Origin: an uncultured Oscillospiraceae bacterium
GTDB lineage: Bacteria > Bacillota > Clostridia > Oscillospirales > Oscillospiraceae
DNA: 17,246 nt
Assembly: GCA_934515035.1 (NCBI GenBank)
Contig: CAKSXP010000010.1
Location: 1-17,246, forward strand
Reading direction: 5' to 3'
A program made the translations under genes and the position numbers. This document shows positions 1 through 7,254 of this stretch, piece after piece (position 1 is the first letter of the stretch; the number at the start of each line of letters is the position of its first letter). Below the pieces are notes generated by a model. It saw only the letters and a list, made by a program, of their open reading frames with translations, made no database searches and was not told the DNA's origin.

Positions 1-2309
1 GCGTACTGGCCGGCGGTGAATTCGTCGTGGTCCAGGGCCGCGGCGAGCTGATCCGTGGTCATCTGACCCAACTGAGCCTGGACACCGGCGGCGTATTCCT
101 CGCGTATCCGGTCGCGCATGGCGTCTTCAACATAGCCGAAAAGTGTTTCATCGTCCATCTGGGCAATGTAGGATCTGACGCTTTCCTCGTCGACCCCCAT
201 CTCCTCGGCATAGGACTGAACGACCATGGACTCGATGTACTCACGGGTCATCTGACTCATCTGCTGCTCCAGAACGGCGTCGACATATTCGTCGGCGGGC
301 TCGCTCATGACCGCTGTGTAAATGGAGGCTTTCTCGCTGGCGGTGAGAGTGCCGAGATACTCGGTTATATCGGCGGCCTTCTGCTCATCGCTGACGCTGT
401 ATTCATCGGTGAGGAAGGGAAGGTCGGAGAGGATATCGGTGTCCGGATCCGCTTTCTGCGCTTTGAGGATCTCCATGTTCTGGCTCTTCTCGAGCAGGTA
501 GTCCGTCAGCGCCGAGGTATAGCCGATGGCTCCGGACATCATGGAGGACACGGCATCGTTGTTCGGACGAAGGATCCCAACAATCTTGATCGTTGTTCCG
601 ACGTCCTCGGAGTTATAGAGATAATCCATTCCGGCCTCGGAGTCGCTTATGTTTGTATATGCGCCGGTTTCGGAGTCGTGGCGGTAATACTCTGCGGGCA
701 GGACGACCTTGAAGGTCATATTGCATATGTCCTCATAGCTCCAGCTCTCGTCAAAAGTGTCCATTTCGCTGCCGTCCATGAAGTTCTGCATCGCCTCGAC
801 AACGCTGCTCTGCTTGCCGAGTCCGAGACAGTATATGACAAGGTCGCTGATTTCGTTGTCCTTGTTGACGATCAGCACCGCCTCGTCATAGTTCTGCGGC
901 CATGAACCATAGATAACGTCGTATTGTTCGGCGAGGAGCTCGTTGACAAGCCCGTCCTCTCCGTCCTGGGGCGGGAGCATCTCTTCCCAAACCTCCATCT
1001 GGGAATAGGCGCTGCCGAAGGTGGAAAAGTATGAGCTGTAATCTCCGCCGTACATCGCGCTCATGCAGGTCTCGAGAAGGTCGGTAACGTCGGATTTGAA
1101 TATCGTGCCCTCCGTGTCCTTGGCGTATATGTCCATATCCAGGTCATAGCTGTATTGTATCGCGCTCGTATAATCCCTGATCGGAGAGCCGCTGCTTTCC
1201 AGATATTCCTTAAAGGCGGTCAGGTTGTTTGTCTCCGCCTCCATGGAAGAAAGAGAATTGATGAGGTCGTACATTATGGTGTTGGAATAAACCGCGTCGA
1301 GCTCGTGAGCTTCTTCACCGTCGTCTCCGCCGTTAACGCCCATGAGGGAGGTGACGAGCGAGGACATATCCATGGTCTCGGCCTCGATGGTTATCGGGTA
1401 TGAGGACAGAGTATCCTCCTGTACGCGGTCTATATATGTCTGTATGCCGTTTGACAGCGAGAGTATCAGCGCGATGCCGATAATGCCTATGCTGCCGGCA
1501 AAGGCGGTGAGGAAGGTGCGCCCCTTTTTGGTCATGAGGTTGTTCAGCGAAAGGCTCAGCGCGGTGAAAAACGACATGGACGGACGGCGCTTTTTGTTGA
1601 CGGACGGCGCGGCGGCAGGGAGGCTTTCCGTTTCATACGGCATGCTGTCGCCGGTGACGCGCCCGTCGAGCAGGCGGATGATGCGGGAGGAATAGGTCTC
1701 GGCGAGCTCGGGGTTGTGCGTGACCATGATGATGAGCTTGTCTTTGGAGATCTCGCGCAGTATCTCCATTATCTGAACGCTGGTCTCGCTGTCGAGAGCG
1801 CCGGTGGGTTCATCCGCGAGGAGGATGTCCGGATCGTTTATCAGTGCGCGCGCGATGGCAACGCGCTGCATCTGCCCGCCGGACATCTGGTTCGGCTTTT
1901 TATAGATCTGGTCGCCGAGCCCGACCTGTTCGAGCACCTTTTTTGCGCGCTCGCGGCGCTCGGCCTTGGAAACGCCGGAGAGCGTCAGCGCCAGCTCGAC
2001 GTTGGAAAGCACGCTCTGATGCGGGATGAGGTTGTATGACTGGAAAACGAAGCCTATCGAGTGGTTTCGGTAAGCGTCCCAGTCGCTGTCGCGGAAATCC
2101 TTTGTGCTGCGGCCGTTGATGACAAGGTCGCCGCTTGAATATTGGTCCAGTCCGCCGATGATGTTGAGCAGCGTTGTTTTTCCGCAGCCCGAGGGGCCCA
2201 GAATGGAGACGAATTCGCTCTCCCGGAAAGCCAGGTCGATACCCTTGAGGGCCTCGACCGTACTGTCACCGGCCTGGTATGATTTATGGATGTTTGTCAG
2301 TTTCAGCAT
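1..2309 (-). CDS. MacB-type ABC transporter, ATPase-permease fusion (3' part outside window)
   Basis: Likely exports or resists a toxic compound, peptide or lipid: an ATPase is fused to an FtsX/MacB-type permease. The 769 visible codons give an ATPase domain (about 1-225) with Walker A GPSGCGKT at 38-45, a Q-loop at FQ 89-90, signature MSGGQ at 142-146, Walker B LLADE at 163-167 and the switch His in THNP near 198. A basic linker and one membrane helix (about 265-290) follow, then a long, acidic, helical outer region still open at base 1. The remaining FtsX helices must lie beyond the edge. The start is the ATG at 2309-2307; AAAGGA lies upstream at a rather long spacing, and an earlier ATG is out of frame. 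Full-length relatives in Clostridia are commonly about 1,000 residues. The family is clear; the substrate cannot be told. Confidence 0.93.
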   Translation of the reverse strand, partial: MLKLTNIHKSYQAGDSTVEALKGIDLAFRESEFVSILGPSGCGKTTLLNIIGGLDQYSSGDLVINGRSTKDFRDSDWDAYRNHSIGFVFQSYNLIPHQSVLSNVELALTLSGVSKAERRERAKKVLEQVGLGDQIYKKPNQMSGGQMQRVAIARALINDPDILLADEPTGALDSETSVQIMEILREISKDKLIIMVTHNPELAETYSSRIIRLLDGRVTGDSMPYETESLPAAAPSVNKKRRPSMSFFTALSLSLNNLMTKKGRTFLTAFAGSIGIIGIALILSLSNGIQTYIDRVQEDTLSSYPITIEAETMDMSSLVTSLMGVNGGDDGEEAHELDAVYSNTIMYDLINSLSSMEAETNNLTAFKEYLESSGSPIRDYTSAIQYSYDLDMDIYAKDTEGTIFKSDVTDLLETCMSAMYGGDYSSYFSTFGSAYSQMEVWEEMLPPQDGEDGLVNELLAEQYDVIYGSWPQNYDEAVLIVNKDNEISDLVIYCLGLGKQSSVVEAMQNFMDGSEMDTFDESWSYEDICNMTFKVVLPAEYYRHDSETGAYTNISDSEAGMDYLYNSEDVGTTIKIVGILRPNNDAVSSMMSGAIGYTSALTDYLLEKSQNMEILKAQKADPDTDILSDLPFLTDEYSVSDEQKAADITEYLGTLTASEKASIYTAVMSEPADEYVDAVLEQQMSQMTREYIESMVVQSYAEEMGVDEESVRSYIAQMDDETLFGYVEDAMRDRIREEYAAGVQAQLGQMTTDQLAAALDHDEFTAGQY

Positions 2310-2340
2310 GTTGGCCAGGTTGTCCTTTCATGATTATCTT

Positions 2341-2359
2341 ACTAACTGTATAGTTTAGT
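2341..2359. promoter_or_regulatory. Imperfect palindrome overlapping the ABC transporter -10 (candidate repressor operator)
   Basis: ACTAA at 2341-2345 is mirrored by TTAGT at 2355-2359, and inside it AACT/AGTT (2344-2347 and 2352-2355) form a second dyad around GTAT. Paired 4-5 base arms of this kind over a -10 are typical of TetR or MarR operators. No regulator gene is visible in the window, so the regulator is unknown. Confidence 0.4.
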
Positions 2360-2381
2360 TTTTCAAAGCGCCGGATGTCAA
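2352..2381 (-). promoter_or_regulatory. Sigma-A promoter for the ABC transporter
   Basis: On the minus strand a perfect TTGACA (2381-2376) is followed after 18 bases by TAAACT (2357-2352, four of six matches to TATAAT). The start codon lies about 43 bases beyond. The -35 is consensus and the -10 moderate, so some regulation is plausible. Confidence 0.6.
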
Positions 2382-2447
2382 TATCTCCAAACTATATGTT
2401 TACAGAAACTTCACAGAAAGCCGTATGCTTCGCGCGGGAAAGTGTGG

Positions 2448-2453
2448 TAGAAT
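2448..2453 (+). promoter_or_regulatory. Probable -10 element for the patatin gene
   Basis: TAGAAT preceded by TGTGG resembles a clostridial sigma-A -10. No good -35 is found 16-18 bases upstream. The implied leader is about 90 bases and contains an inverted repeat. Confidence 0.4.
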
Positions 2454-2470
2454 CAATATCGGGAATACTG

Positions 2471-2527
2471 CCGCCGGCTGACATGGGCGCGCGCTGTCAG
2501 GTGCGCTGTGCCGCTGCCAATCGGCGG
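2471..2527 (+). other. Nested inverted repeats in the patatin leader
   Basis: CTGACA (2478-2483) pairs perfectly with TGTCAG (2495-2500) across an 11-base loop, and CCGCCG (2471-2476) can pair with CGGCGG (2522-2527) outside it. The structure would end about 10 bases before the Shine-Dalgarno site. No U-tract follows, so it is not a terminator. It could affect mRNA stability or translation, or be chance in GC-rich DNA. Confidence 0.35.
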
Positions 2528-2548
2528 ACTATGAACGGAGGAAAAAAC

Positions 2549-3655
2549 ATGCCGGAAAAGCCTGAGCTTCTTCTTGACAGAAACAAAACCTATGCTGTCG
2601 CTCTAGAGGGCGGCGGTGCGAGGGGCGCGTATCAGGTCGGAGTTTGGCGCGCGCTCGAGGAGGCCGGAATAAAATATAACGCCGTGTCCGGATCTTCGGT
2701 CGGCGCGCTCAACGGCGCGCTCATGACGATGCGTGATCTGGACCAGGCGGAGAAGATATGGAGCAATATTCGATATTCTATGGTCATGGACGTGGATGAC
2801 GAGCTGATGAAGGGGTTTTTTGACCGCAGTCTGAAGCTCGGCGGGGTAAAGTCCCTTGCCAGATATGCACTCGATGCGATACGCGCCGGAGGTATCGATG
2901 TTACGCCTCTGCGCGAATGGATCAACAGCGTTGTGGATGAAAAGGCGGTCAGGGCATCGGATGTTGAGCTGTTCATCGTCACCTATTCGCTGTCCGACAT
3001 GAAGGAACTGGACATCGACGTGCGCGATCTGCCGGAAGGCCAGATCGGGGAGATGCTGCTCGCAAGCGCGTATTTTCCGGCCTTCAAGAACGAGAAGATA
3101 CGGGGAAAGCGCTATTCGGACGGCGGCGTCCAGGACGTCGTGCCCATCAATTCGCTGATAACCCGCGGATACAAAGATCTTATCGTCGTCCGCATATACG
3201 GAGTCGGCGTTGAAAAACGCGTCAGGATACCGGATGATGTCTCGGTCACGACGATCGCACCGACAGAGGATCTCGGCAGCGTGCTGGATTTTGAGAGCGA
3301 GCACGCAAAGGAACTCATGACGCTGGGATACTATGACGCACAGAGAGTCCTGCATGGATATGTCGGAGATAAGTATTATCTGCAAAAGACAATGACAGAA
3401 GCGGAAGCTTATGAATTTGTCTGCGCGACGGCATATACGGTGGCGGCACAGACGAAGGAGGACCCCTCTCTCCGTAAGGTCAACGAGGAGATAATCCCCG
3501 GCATGGCAAAGCGCCTTGGCGTCAAAAACGGGGATTATTATGACGTTTTCATAAAGTGTATGGAAATGGCAGCCCTCGATAAAGGGCTGCCCAGATTCAG
3601 ATTGATAACGGACCGGGAACTGCTTGAGGAACTGACTCATCCGGAGCAGGTCTGA
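2549..3655 (+). CDS. Patatin-like phospholipase
   Basis: A 368-residue patatin-family acyl hydrolase, expected to cleave acyl esters of phospholipids with a Ser-Asp dyad. The N-terminus carries the oxyanion-hole loop GGGARG (21-26). The nucleophile elbow GSSVG (48-52) places the catalytic Ser at 50. The partner Asp is D191 in SDGG (190-193). No signal peptide or membrane helix is seen, so it is probably cytoplasmic or peripheral to the membrane. I chose the ATG at 2549 because GGAGG lies 6 bases upstream and the protein then begins just before the conserved strand; the same frame stays open back to 2375, but those residues do not look like patatin. Divergent from the ABC transporter; its 3' end overlaps nth by 19 bases. 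Similar to bacterial RssA/YjjU-type patatins; the physiological substrate is unknown. Confidence 0.92.
   Translation: MPEKPELLLDRNKTYAVALEGGGARGAYQVGVWRALEEAGIKYNAVSGSSVGALNGALMTMRDLDQAEKIWSNIRYSMVMDVDDELMKGFFDRSLKLGGVKSLARYALDAIRAGGIDVTPLREWINSVVDEKAVRASDVELFIVTYSLSDMKELDIDVRDLPEGQIGEMLLASAYFPAFKNEKIRGKRYSDGGVQDVVPINSLITRGYKDLIVVRIYGVGVEKRVRIPDDVSVTTIAPTEDLGSVLDFESEHAKELMTLGYYDAQRVLHGYVGDKYYLQKTMTEAEAYEFVCATAYTVAAQTKEDPSLRKVNEEIIPGMAKRLGVKNGDYYDVFIKCMEMAALDKGLPRFRLITDRELLEELTHPEQV
3568..3591 (-). terminator. Strong hairpin inside the patatin gene, possible terminator for nth
   Basis: A 9-base perfect inverted repeat, GGCAGCCCT (3568-3576) and AGGGCTGCC (3583-3591), has a 6-base loop. It lies in the coding end of the patatin gene and 45 bases past the nth stop on the opposite strand. 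Read on the minus strand it is followed by ATTTCC, a weak U-tract. It may end nth transcription, or just reflect the codons there. Confidence 0.35.
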
Positions 3656-4272
3656 CAGACGTGGCGTATCGTGCAGCTGCCGCAATCGGGCTTTCTCGCC
3701 GTGCATACCGCCCGCCCGTGCAGGACGAGACGGTGGCAGAAGTCGGAGGATTTCTCCGGCGGCAGTATCTCGCGCAGCGCATGCTCGATCTTGACCGGTT
3801 CCTTCAGGCCGTCTACAAGGCCGAGCCGGTTGGAAAGCCTTATGCAATGGGTATCGACGACAACGGCGCCGGGCTCCTTGAAAATGTCGCCGAGGATGAG
3901 GTTTGCGGTCTTGCGGCCGACGCCGGGAAGAGCGAGCAGCTCATCCATCGTGCCGGGCACCCTGCCGCCGTGGCGCTCCAGAAGCGCCTGCGCGCAGAGA
4001 ACGATGTCGCGCGCCTTGGAGCGGAAAAAGCCGCAGGAACGTATGTACTGCCCGACCTCCTCAACGTCTGCCTCCGCAAAGCTTTCAAGAGTCGGATAGC
4101 GTTCAAACAGGGCGGGCGTTACGGTGTTTACGCGGGCATCGGTGCACTGCGCGGCGAGCCGGACGGAGAAGAGCAGCTCGTAATCCTTTTCATATTCGAG
4201 CGCGCATTCGGCAAGGGGATAGGCTGCCTCCAGCCCGGATATTATCGCATCTATCTGTTCCTGAGTCCTCAT
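3637..4272 (-). CDS. nth: Endonuclease III (DNA glycosylase/AP lyase)
   Basis: Base-excision repair enzyme that removes oxidised pyrimidines and nicks the abasic site. At 211 residues it has the family's usual length. The helix-hairpin-helix LPGVGRKTANLIL (115-127) contains the catalytic Lys at 121, and VDTH (139-142) holds the catalytic Asp at 140. The four cysteines of the [4Fe-4S] cluster are C190, C197, C200 and C206 (spacing C-x6-C-x2-C-x5-C). The substrate-pocket segment AAQCTD (40-45) is conserved. The start ATG has GGAGG 8 bases upstream. Its own promoter lies just upstream, divergent from rarA; its 3' end overlaps the patatin gene on the other strand. Confidence 0.98.
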   Translation of the reverse strand: MRTQEQIDAIISGLEAAYPLAECALEYEKDYELLFSVRLAAQCTDARVNTVTPALFERYPTLESFAEADVEEVGQYIRSCGFFRSKARDIVLCAQALLERHGGRVPGTMDELLALPGVGRKTANLILGDIFKEPGAVVVDTHCIRLSNRLGLVDGLKEPVKIEHALREILPPEKSSDFCHRLVLHGRAVCTARKPDCGSCTIRHVCQTCSG

Positions 4273-4302
4273 AACGGAGCCTCCGAGTGTGGTTTTGCGT
4301 CT

Positions 4303-4331
4303 ATTCTAGCACAGTGGAGGGCGGAATCCAA
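4303..4331 (-). promoter_or_regulatory. Sigma-A promoter for nth
   Basis: On the minus strand TTGGAT (4331-4326), a 17-base spacer and TAGAAT (4308-4303), with TG just ahead of the -10. It lies about 30 bases from the nth start and is back to back with the rarA promoter. Confidence 0.6.
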
Positions 4332-4341
4332 GCTTTTTGTA

Positions 4342-4371
4342 TTGCAAGACAGCGGCGTTATCGTCTATAAT
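4342..4371 (+). promoter_or_regulatory. Sigma-A promoter for rarA
   Basis: TTGCAA (4342-4347), an 18-base spacer and a perfect TATAAT (4366-4371). The start codon is 38 bases downstream, with GGAGAG at 4395-4400 as the ribosome site. Confidence 0.72.
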
Positions 4372-4408
4372 AGCCGTGTAAATATCAAGCGACTGGAGAG
4401 ATGGCATA

Positions 4409-5686
4409 ATGGCTGACGGAAGCTATCGCCCGCTGGCGGACGAGATACGCCCGCACAGCCTTGACGATGTCGTCGGACAGGAGCACATCCTTGGAAAGGA
4501 CGGGCTTCTGCGCCGCATTGTCGAGAGCGGGAACATTCCGAATATGATCTTCTACGGCCCGTCGGGTACGGGAAAGACAACGGTCGCGCGCATCATCGCA
4601 GAGCGTACCAACCGGACTCTGCGCCGCCTCAACGCAACGACGGCCGGAATAGCCGATATCAAGAACATCATAGCGGAGCTGGACACCTTCATGACGCCGG
4701 GCGGCGTTTTGCTGTACCTTGACGAGATACAGTATTTTAACAAAAAACAGCAGCAGTCTCTCCTGGAGTTCATCGAAAACGGAAAGATAACGCTCATCGC
4801 GTCGACAACGGAGAATCCGTATTTCTATGTGTTCAACGCGATCCTCAGCCGGAGCACGGTGTTTGAGTTCAAGCAGATCGAGCCGGCGGCGGCAGTGCCC
4901 GCTGTGCGCCGGGCCATATCCATTATGGAGAACAGAGAAGGCGTTATCGCCGAAACAGAGGCGGGAGTCGTCGAACATATCTCGTCTGCCTGCGGCGGCG
5001 ACGTCCGCAAGGCGATGAATGCGGTGGAACTGATGTTCTCCGCGGGAAGGCGGGAAAGCGGGACCGTATATCTGACGATGGCCGATGCACAGGCCGTTTC
5101 CCAGCGCAGCGCGATGCGCTATGACCGCGACGGGGACGGGCATTATGATATCCTTTCCGCGCTGCACAAGTCGATCCGAGGCTCGGATCCGGATGCTGCG
5201 ATACACTATCTTGCGCGGCTGCTCGAGGCGGGAGATCTTGCCTCCGCCTGCCGCAGGATACTCTGCGCGTGTACCGAGGATGTGGGGCTTGCCTGGCCGG
5301 CGTGCATCCCGATAGTGAAAGCCTGCATCGACACGGCGCTGCAGCTTGGCCTGCCGGAGGGGCGCCTGCCGCTGGCGGATGCCGTGATCCTGCTGTGCAC
5401 TGCGCCGAAATCCAACACTGGTATGCTGGCGATCGACGCCGCGCTGGCGGATGTCCGCGCGGGCAAGGCGGGGCCGGTCCCCCGCGAGCTTCAGAATGTC
5501 CATGCAGACGGTACGGGCTTTGAACGAGAACAGGGTTATAAATATGCCCACGACTATCCGAACCATTGGGTCAGGCAGCAGTATCTTCCCGATTCGCTTA
5601 AAAACGCTCACTACTATAATTATGGCGACAACAAGACCGAACAGGCCGCGAAGCGCTATTGGAATGAGATAAAAAAGCCTAGATGA
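4409..5686 (+). CDS. rarA: Replication-associated recombination protein A, AAA+ ATPase
   Basis: RarA/MgsA (Mgs1/WRNIP1 family) clamp-loader-like ATPase that acts at stalled forks and single-strand gaps. At 425 residues it has the normal length. The N-terminal PLADEIRPHSLDDVVGQEH is the family signature. Walker A GPSGTGKT is at 50-57, Walker B LLYLDE at 101-106, sensor 1 TTEN at 133-136, and SRS at 147-149 holds the arginine finger. The C-terminal oligomerisation domain ends in the conserved PNHWVRQQYLP. After Walker B it has IQYFNKKQQ where the family usually has IHRFNKAQQ. GGAGAG precedes the ATG by 8 bases. Promoter divergent from nth, so two DNA-maintenance genes share this intergenic region. 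Its 3' end overlaps the next, opposite gene by 8 bases. Confidence 0.96.
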   Translation: MADGSYRPLADEIRPHSLDDVVGQEHILGKDGLLRRIVESGNIPNMIFYGPSGTGKTTVARIIAERTNRTLRRLNATTAGIADIKNIIAELDTFMTPGGVLLYLDEIQYFNKKQQQSLLEFIENGKITLIASTTENPYFYVFNAILSRSTVFEFKQIEPAAAVPAVRRAISIMENREGVIAETEAGVVEHISSACGGDVRKAMNAVELMFSAGRRESGTVYLTMADAQAVSQRSAMRYDRDGDGHYDILSALHKSIRGSDPDAAIHYLARLLEAGDLASACRRILCACTEDVGLAWPACIPIVKACIDTALQLGLPEGRLPLADAVILLCTAPKSNTGMLAIDAALADVRAGKAGPVPRELQNVHADGTGFEREQGYKYAHDYPNHWVRQQYLPDSLKNAHYYNYGDNKTEQAAKRYWNEIKKPR

Positions 5687-6026
5687 CCTCTATATGACGT
5701 CCGCCGACAGAGCGGATAATATCGCGGGCCTGCGGGATATCTTCTCTGGATACGAGAAGTTTCAGTATAGCTTCTCTCTTCGGGACGCTGGCTTCGTTGG
5801 AAAATATGGCGCGGGAGCCGACCGGAGGGAAAAAGGGGTCGGACGCACCGGGCTGATTCACCATATTGATACTGTACGGGCTGAATACTCCGGCGTTTGC
5901 TCCGCGTTCGCCGCCGTTTATGAGCAGCCCTGTGAAGTCAAAGCGGACTCCGCTGCGGCGCAGGCGCATGAGAGCGAGATCGGCGCTGTCCCTGTCGTCA
6001 AATCTGGCGGTTACGATCGATTTCAT
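5679..6026 (-). CDS. Small general-stress-like protein (YflT/GSP17M-like domain)
   Basis: 115-residue soluble protein. The N-terminal part, MKSIVTARFDDRDSADLALM, then RLRRSG and FDFTGLLING, resembles the start of the general stress protein 17M/YflT-type domain: a beta strand, a helix that adds up small residues, and a second strand. The middle (about 45-75) is rich in Gly, Pro and Asn with FSPYS and PFFPPVG, and probably a loop. The last 30 residues form a helix and a strand ending in GGRHIEVI. I chose the ATG at 6026-6024 because GGAGG lies 7 bases upstream; the frame stays open to 6266 but without a site. Convergent with rarA, divergent from DUF951. No catalytic residues recognised. The family assignment is tentative; the gene itself is likely real. 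Confidence 0.72.
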   Translation of the reverse strand: MKSIVTARFDDRDSADLALMRLRRSGVRFDFTGLLINGGERGANAGVFSPYSINMVNQPGASDPFFPPVGSRAIFSNEASVPKREAILKLLVSREDIPQARDIIRSVGGRHIEVI

Positions 6027-6095
6027 TTTGCATCCTCCACTTACAAGTCGTTTGTGTGGAGTTATTATTGCCAACAGAAAAGGAAAATATGAGGT

Positions 6096-6290
6096 ATGGA
6101 CATCAGAGTCGGCGATATATTGACGATGAAAAAGCAGCACCCCTGCGGCGAGAAGCGGTGGCAGGTGCTGCGTACAGGCGCAGATTTCAAACTGCGCTGC
6201 CTTGGCTGCGGGCATGAGGTAATGGGTGCGCGCAGCAGGTTTGAGAAGAATATAAGGAGTATTCAAAGAGATTCAGATAAGGAAGGTTAA
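6096..6290 (+). CDS. DUF951 family protein
   Basis: 64-residue protein of the DUF951 family common in Bacillota. It shows VGDILTMKKQHPCG, the segment FKLRCLGCGHEV and RSRFEKNIRSI, all typical of the family. The single cysteine at 17 and the pair C35/C38 may bind a metal. Function unknown; it often lies near genes of translation, GTPases or chromosome maintenance. The ATG at 6096 follows GAGGT almost directly, and AAGGA lies 13 bases upstream, so initiation spacing is unusual. The next gene starts 6 bases after the stop, and the stop sits inside that gene's ribosome site, so the two are likely cotranscribed. Confidence 0.9.
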   Translation: MDIRVGDILTMKKQHPCGEKRWQVLRTGADFKLRCLGCGHEVMGARSRFEKNIRSIQRDSDKEG

Positions 6291-6296
6291 AAAGCG

Positions 6297-7175
6297 ATGA
6301 GATATGAAGGAACGATTTACCGTCCGCCCGGAGAGTGGAAGAGCCTGCTTTTGCAGTGCACGGTAGGATGCAGCCACAATGCCTGCACCTTCTGCGGAAT
6401 GTATAAGGACAAGAAGTATCATGTCCGCCCGCTGGAGGACGTGCTTGAGGATATCGAGATGGCCAAGGACGTTTATCATGATACGGAGACCATTTTCCTC
6501 TGCGACGGAGACGCCATCGCGCTGCCCACCGAGTATCTCCTGACAGTGCTGGACAGACTGAGAAAATATTTTCCGCACCTCCGCAGAGTGACGACCTATG
6601 CCGGACCGCGCAGCACGATGCGCAAAACGCCCGCGGAGCTTAAGCAGATCCGCGAGGCGGGACTCGACAGAGCGTATCTCGGCGTTGAGACGGGAGACGG
6701 AGACCTGCTGCTCAAATGCGGCAAGGGCGTGAATGCCGAGCAGATGCTGGAGGCCGGTCTGGCGCTCAGAGAAGCCGGATTCGACCTCTGGGATATAATC
6801 CTCATCGGACTTGCCGGCGCGGGCGACGCGTATATAAGAAATGCAACGATGACCGCCGACATCATAAACAAAATGGCTCCGAAGCATCTGAGCGCAATGA
6901 CTTATATGCCGGTGCCGGGAACCAAGATGTATGAGGATATCCAGGAGGGAAAATTCGTTGTCCAGTCCGCACGCGAATCCCTGCTTGAGACAAAGCTGCT
7001 CATAGAGGGAATAACGCTCAAAGGTTTGCATTTTACGTCCAACCACGCCTCGAACTATGTTCCCGTAAAGGGCACCCTGTCCGAGGACAGTCCGAAGCTC
7101 ATCGCGCTGCTCGACGAGATAATCGAGAACGAGGACACCTCCCGCATGAGAAGGACGGATTACAGAAGACTGTAA
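6297..7175 (+). CDS. Radical SAM protein (Elp3-like fold, unknown substrate)
   Basis: 292-residue radical SAM enzyme with the [4Fe-4S] motif C25-x4-C30-x2-C33 in GCSHNACTFCGMY, a signature of a group of uncharacterised COG1032-like proteins. The x4 spacing differs from the usual C-x3-C-x2-C of the superfamily. Other core motifs follow: LCDGDAIALP (about 68-77), TTYAGP and then YLGVETGDGDLL (the GGETG-like region), and YMPVPGTKMY. An extra cysteine, C21, lies four residues ahead of the motif. No B12 domain or extra Fe-S domain is seen. It should cleave S-adenosylmethionine; the target is unknown. It follows DUF951 closely, and two hairpins lie downstream, the second suited to end its transcript. 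Confidence 0.93.
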   Translation: MRYEGTIYRPPGEWKSLLLQCTVGCSHNACTFCGMYKDKKYHVRPLEDVLEDIEMAKDVYHDTETIFLCDGDAIALPTEYLLTVLDRLRKYFPHLRRVTTYAGPRSTMRKTPAELKQIREAGLDRAYLGVETGDGDLLLKCGKGVNAEQMLEAGLALREAGFDLWDIILIGLAGAGDAYIRNATMTADIINKMAPKHLSAMTYMPVPGTKMYEDIQEGKFVVQSARESLLETKLLIEGITLKGLHFTSNHASNYVPVKGTLSEDSPKLIALLDEIIENEDTSRMRRTDYRRL

Positions 7176-7186
7176 GAGAATAAAAA

Positions 7187-7210
7187 TTCTCCCCGCCGCG
7201 GCGGGGAGAA
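7187..7210 (-). terminator. Palindromic terminator for the FAD flavoprotein gene
   Basis: A perfect 24-base palindrome (12-base arms, centre GCCGCGGC). Read on the minus strand the stem is followed by TTTTTATT, so it suits the flavoprotein gene that ends at 7255. Confidence 0.75.
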
Positions 7211-7216
7211 AGCGAT

Positions 7217-7253
7217 GGTCAGGCATCCCAAAGGGATGCCTGACCGTTGTTTT
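7217..7253 (+). terminator. Intrinsic terminator for the DUF951-radical SAM transcript
   Basis: A 13-base perfect stem (7217-7229 with 7233-7245), loop AAA, followed on the plus strand by GTTGTTTTAT. It overlaps no gene and ends two bases before the flavoprotein stop. Confidence 0.78.
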
Positions 7254-7254
7254 A

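Noticed and set aside
27..905. 292-codon plus-strand frame over the ABC transporter
   Set aside because: The minus-strand frame is continuous from the ATPase domain to the window edge; this is its shadow.
2603..3847. 414-codon open frame antisense to the patatin gene and nth region
   Set aside because: The patatin frame carries all catalytic motifs; the antisense reading has none, and long antisense frames are common at this base composition.
4385..5611. 408-codon antisense frame across rarA
   Set aside because: rarA is certain on the plus strand; the antisense protein is Arg/His-rich with no domain and no ribosome site.
5741..5759. Small hairpin CTTCTC/GAGAAG followed by TTTC as the rarA terminator
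   Set aside because: Only six pairs, inside the opposite gene, with a weak T-run; too little to call.
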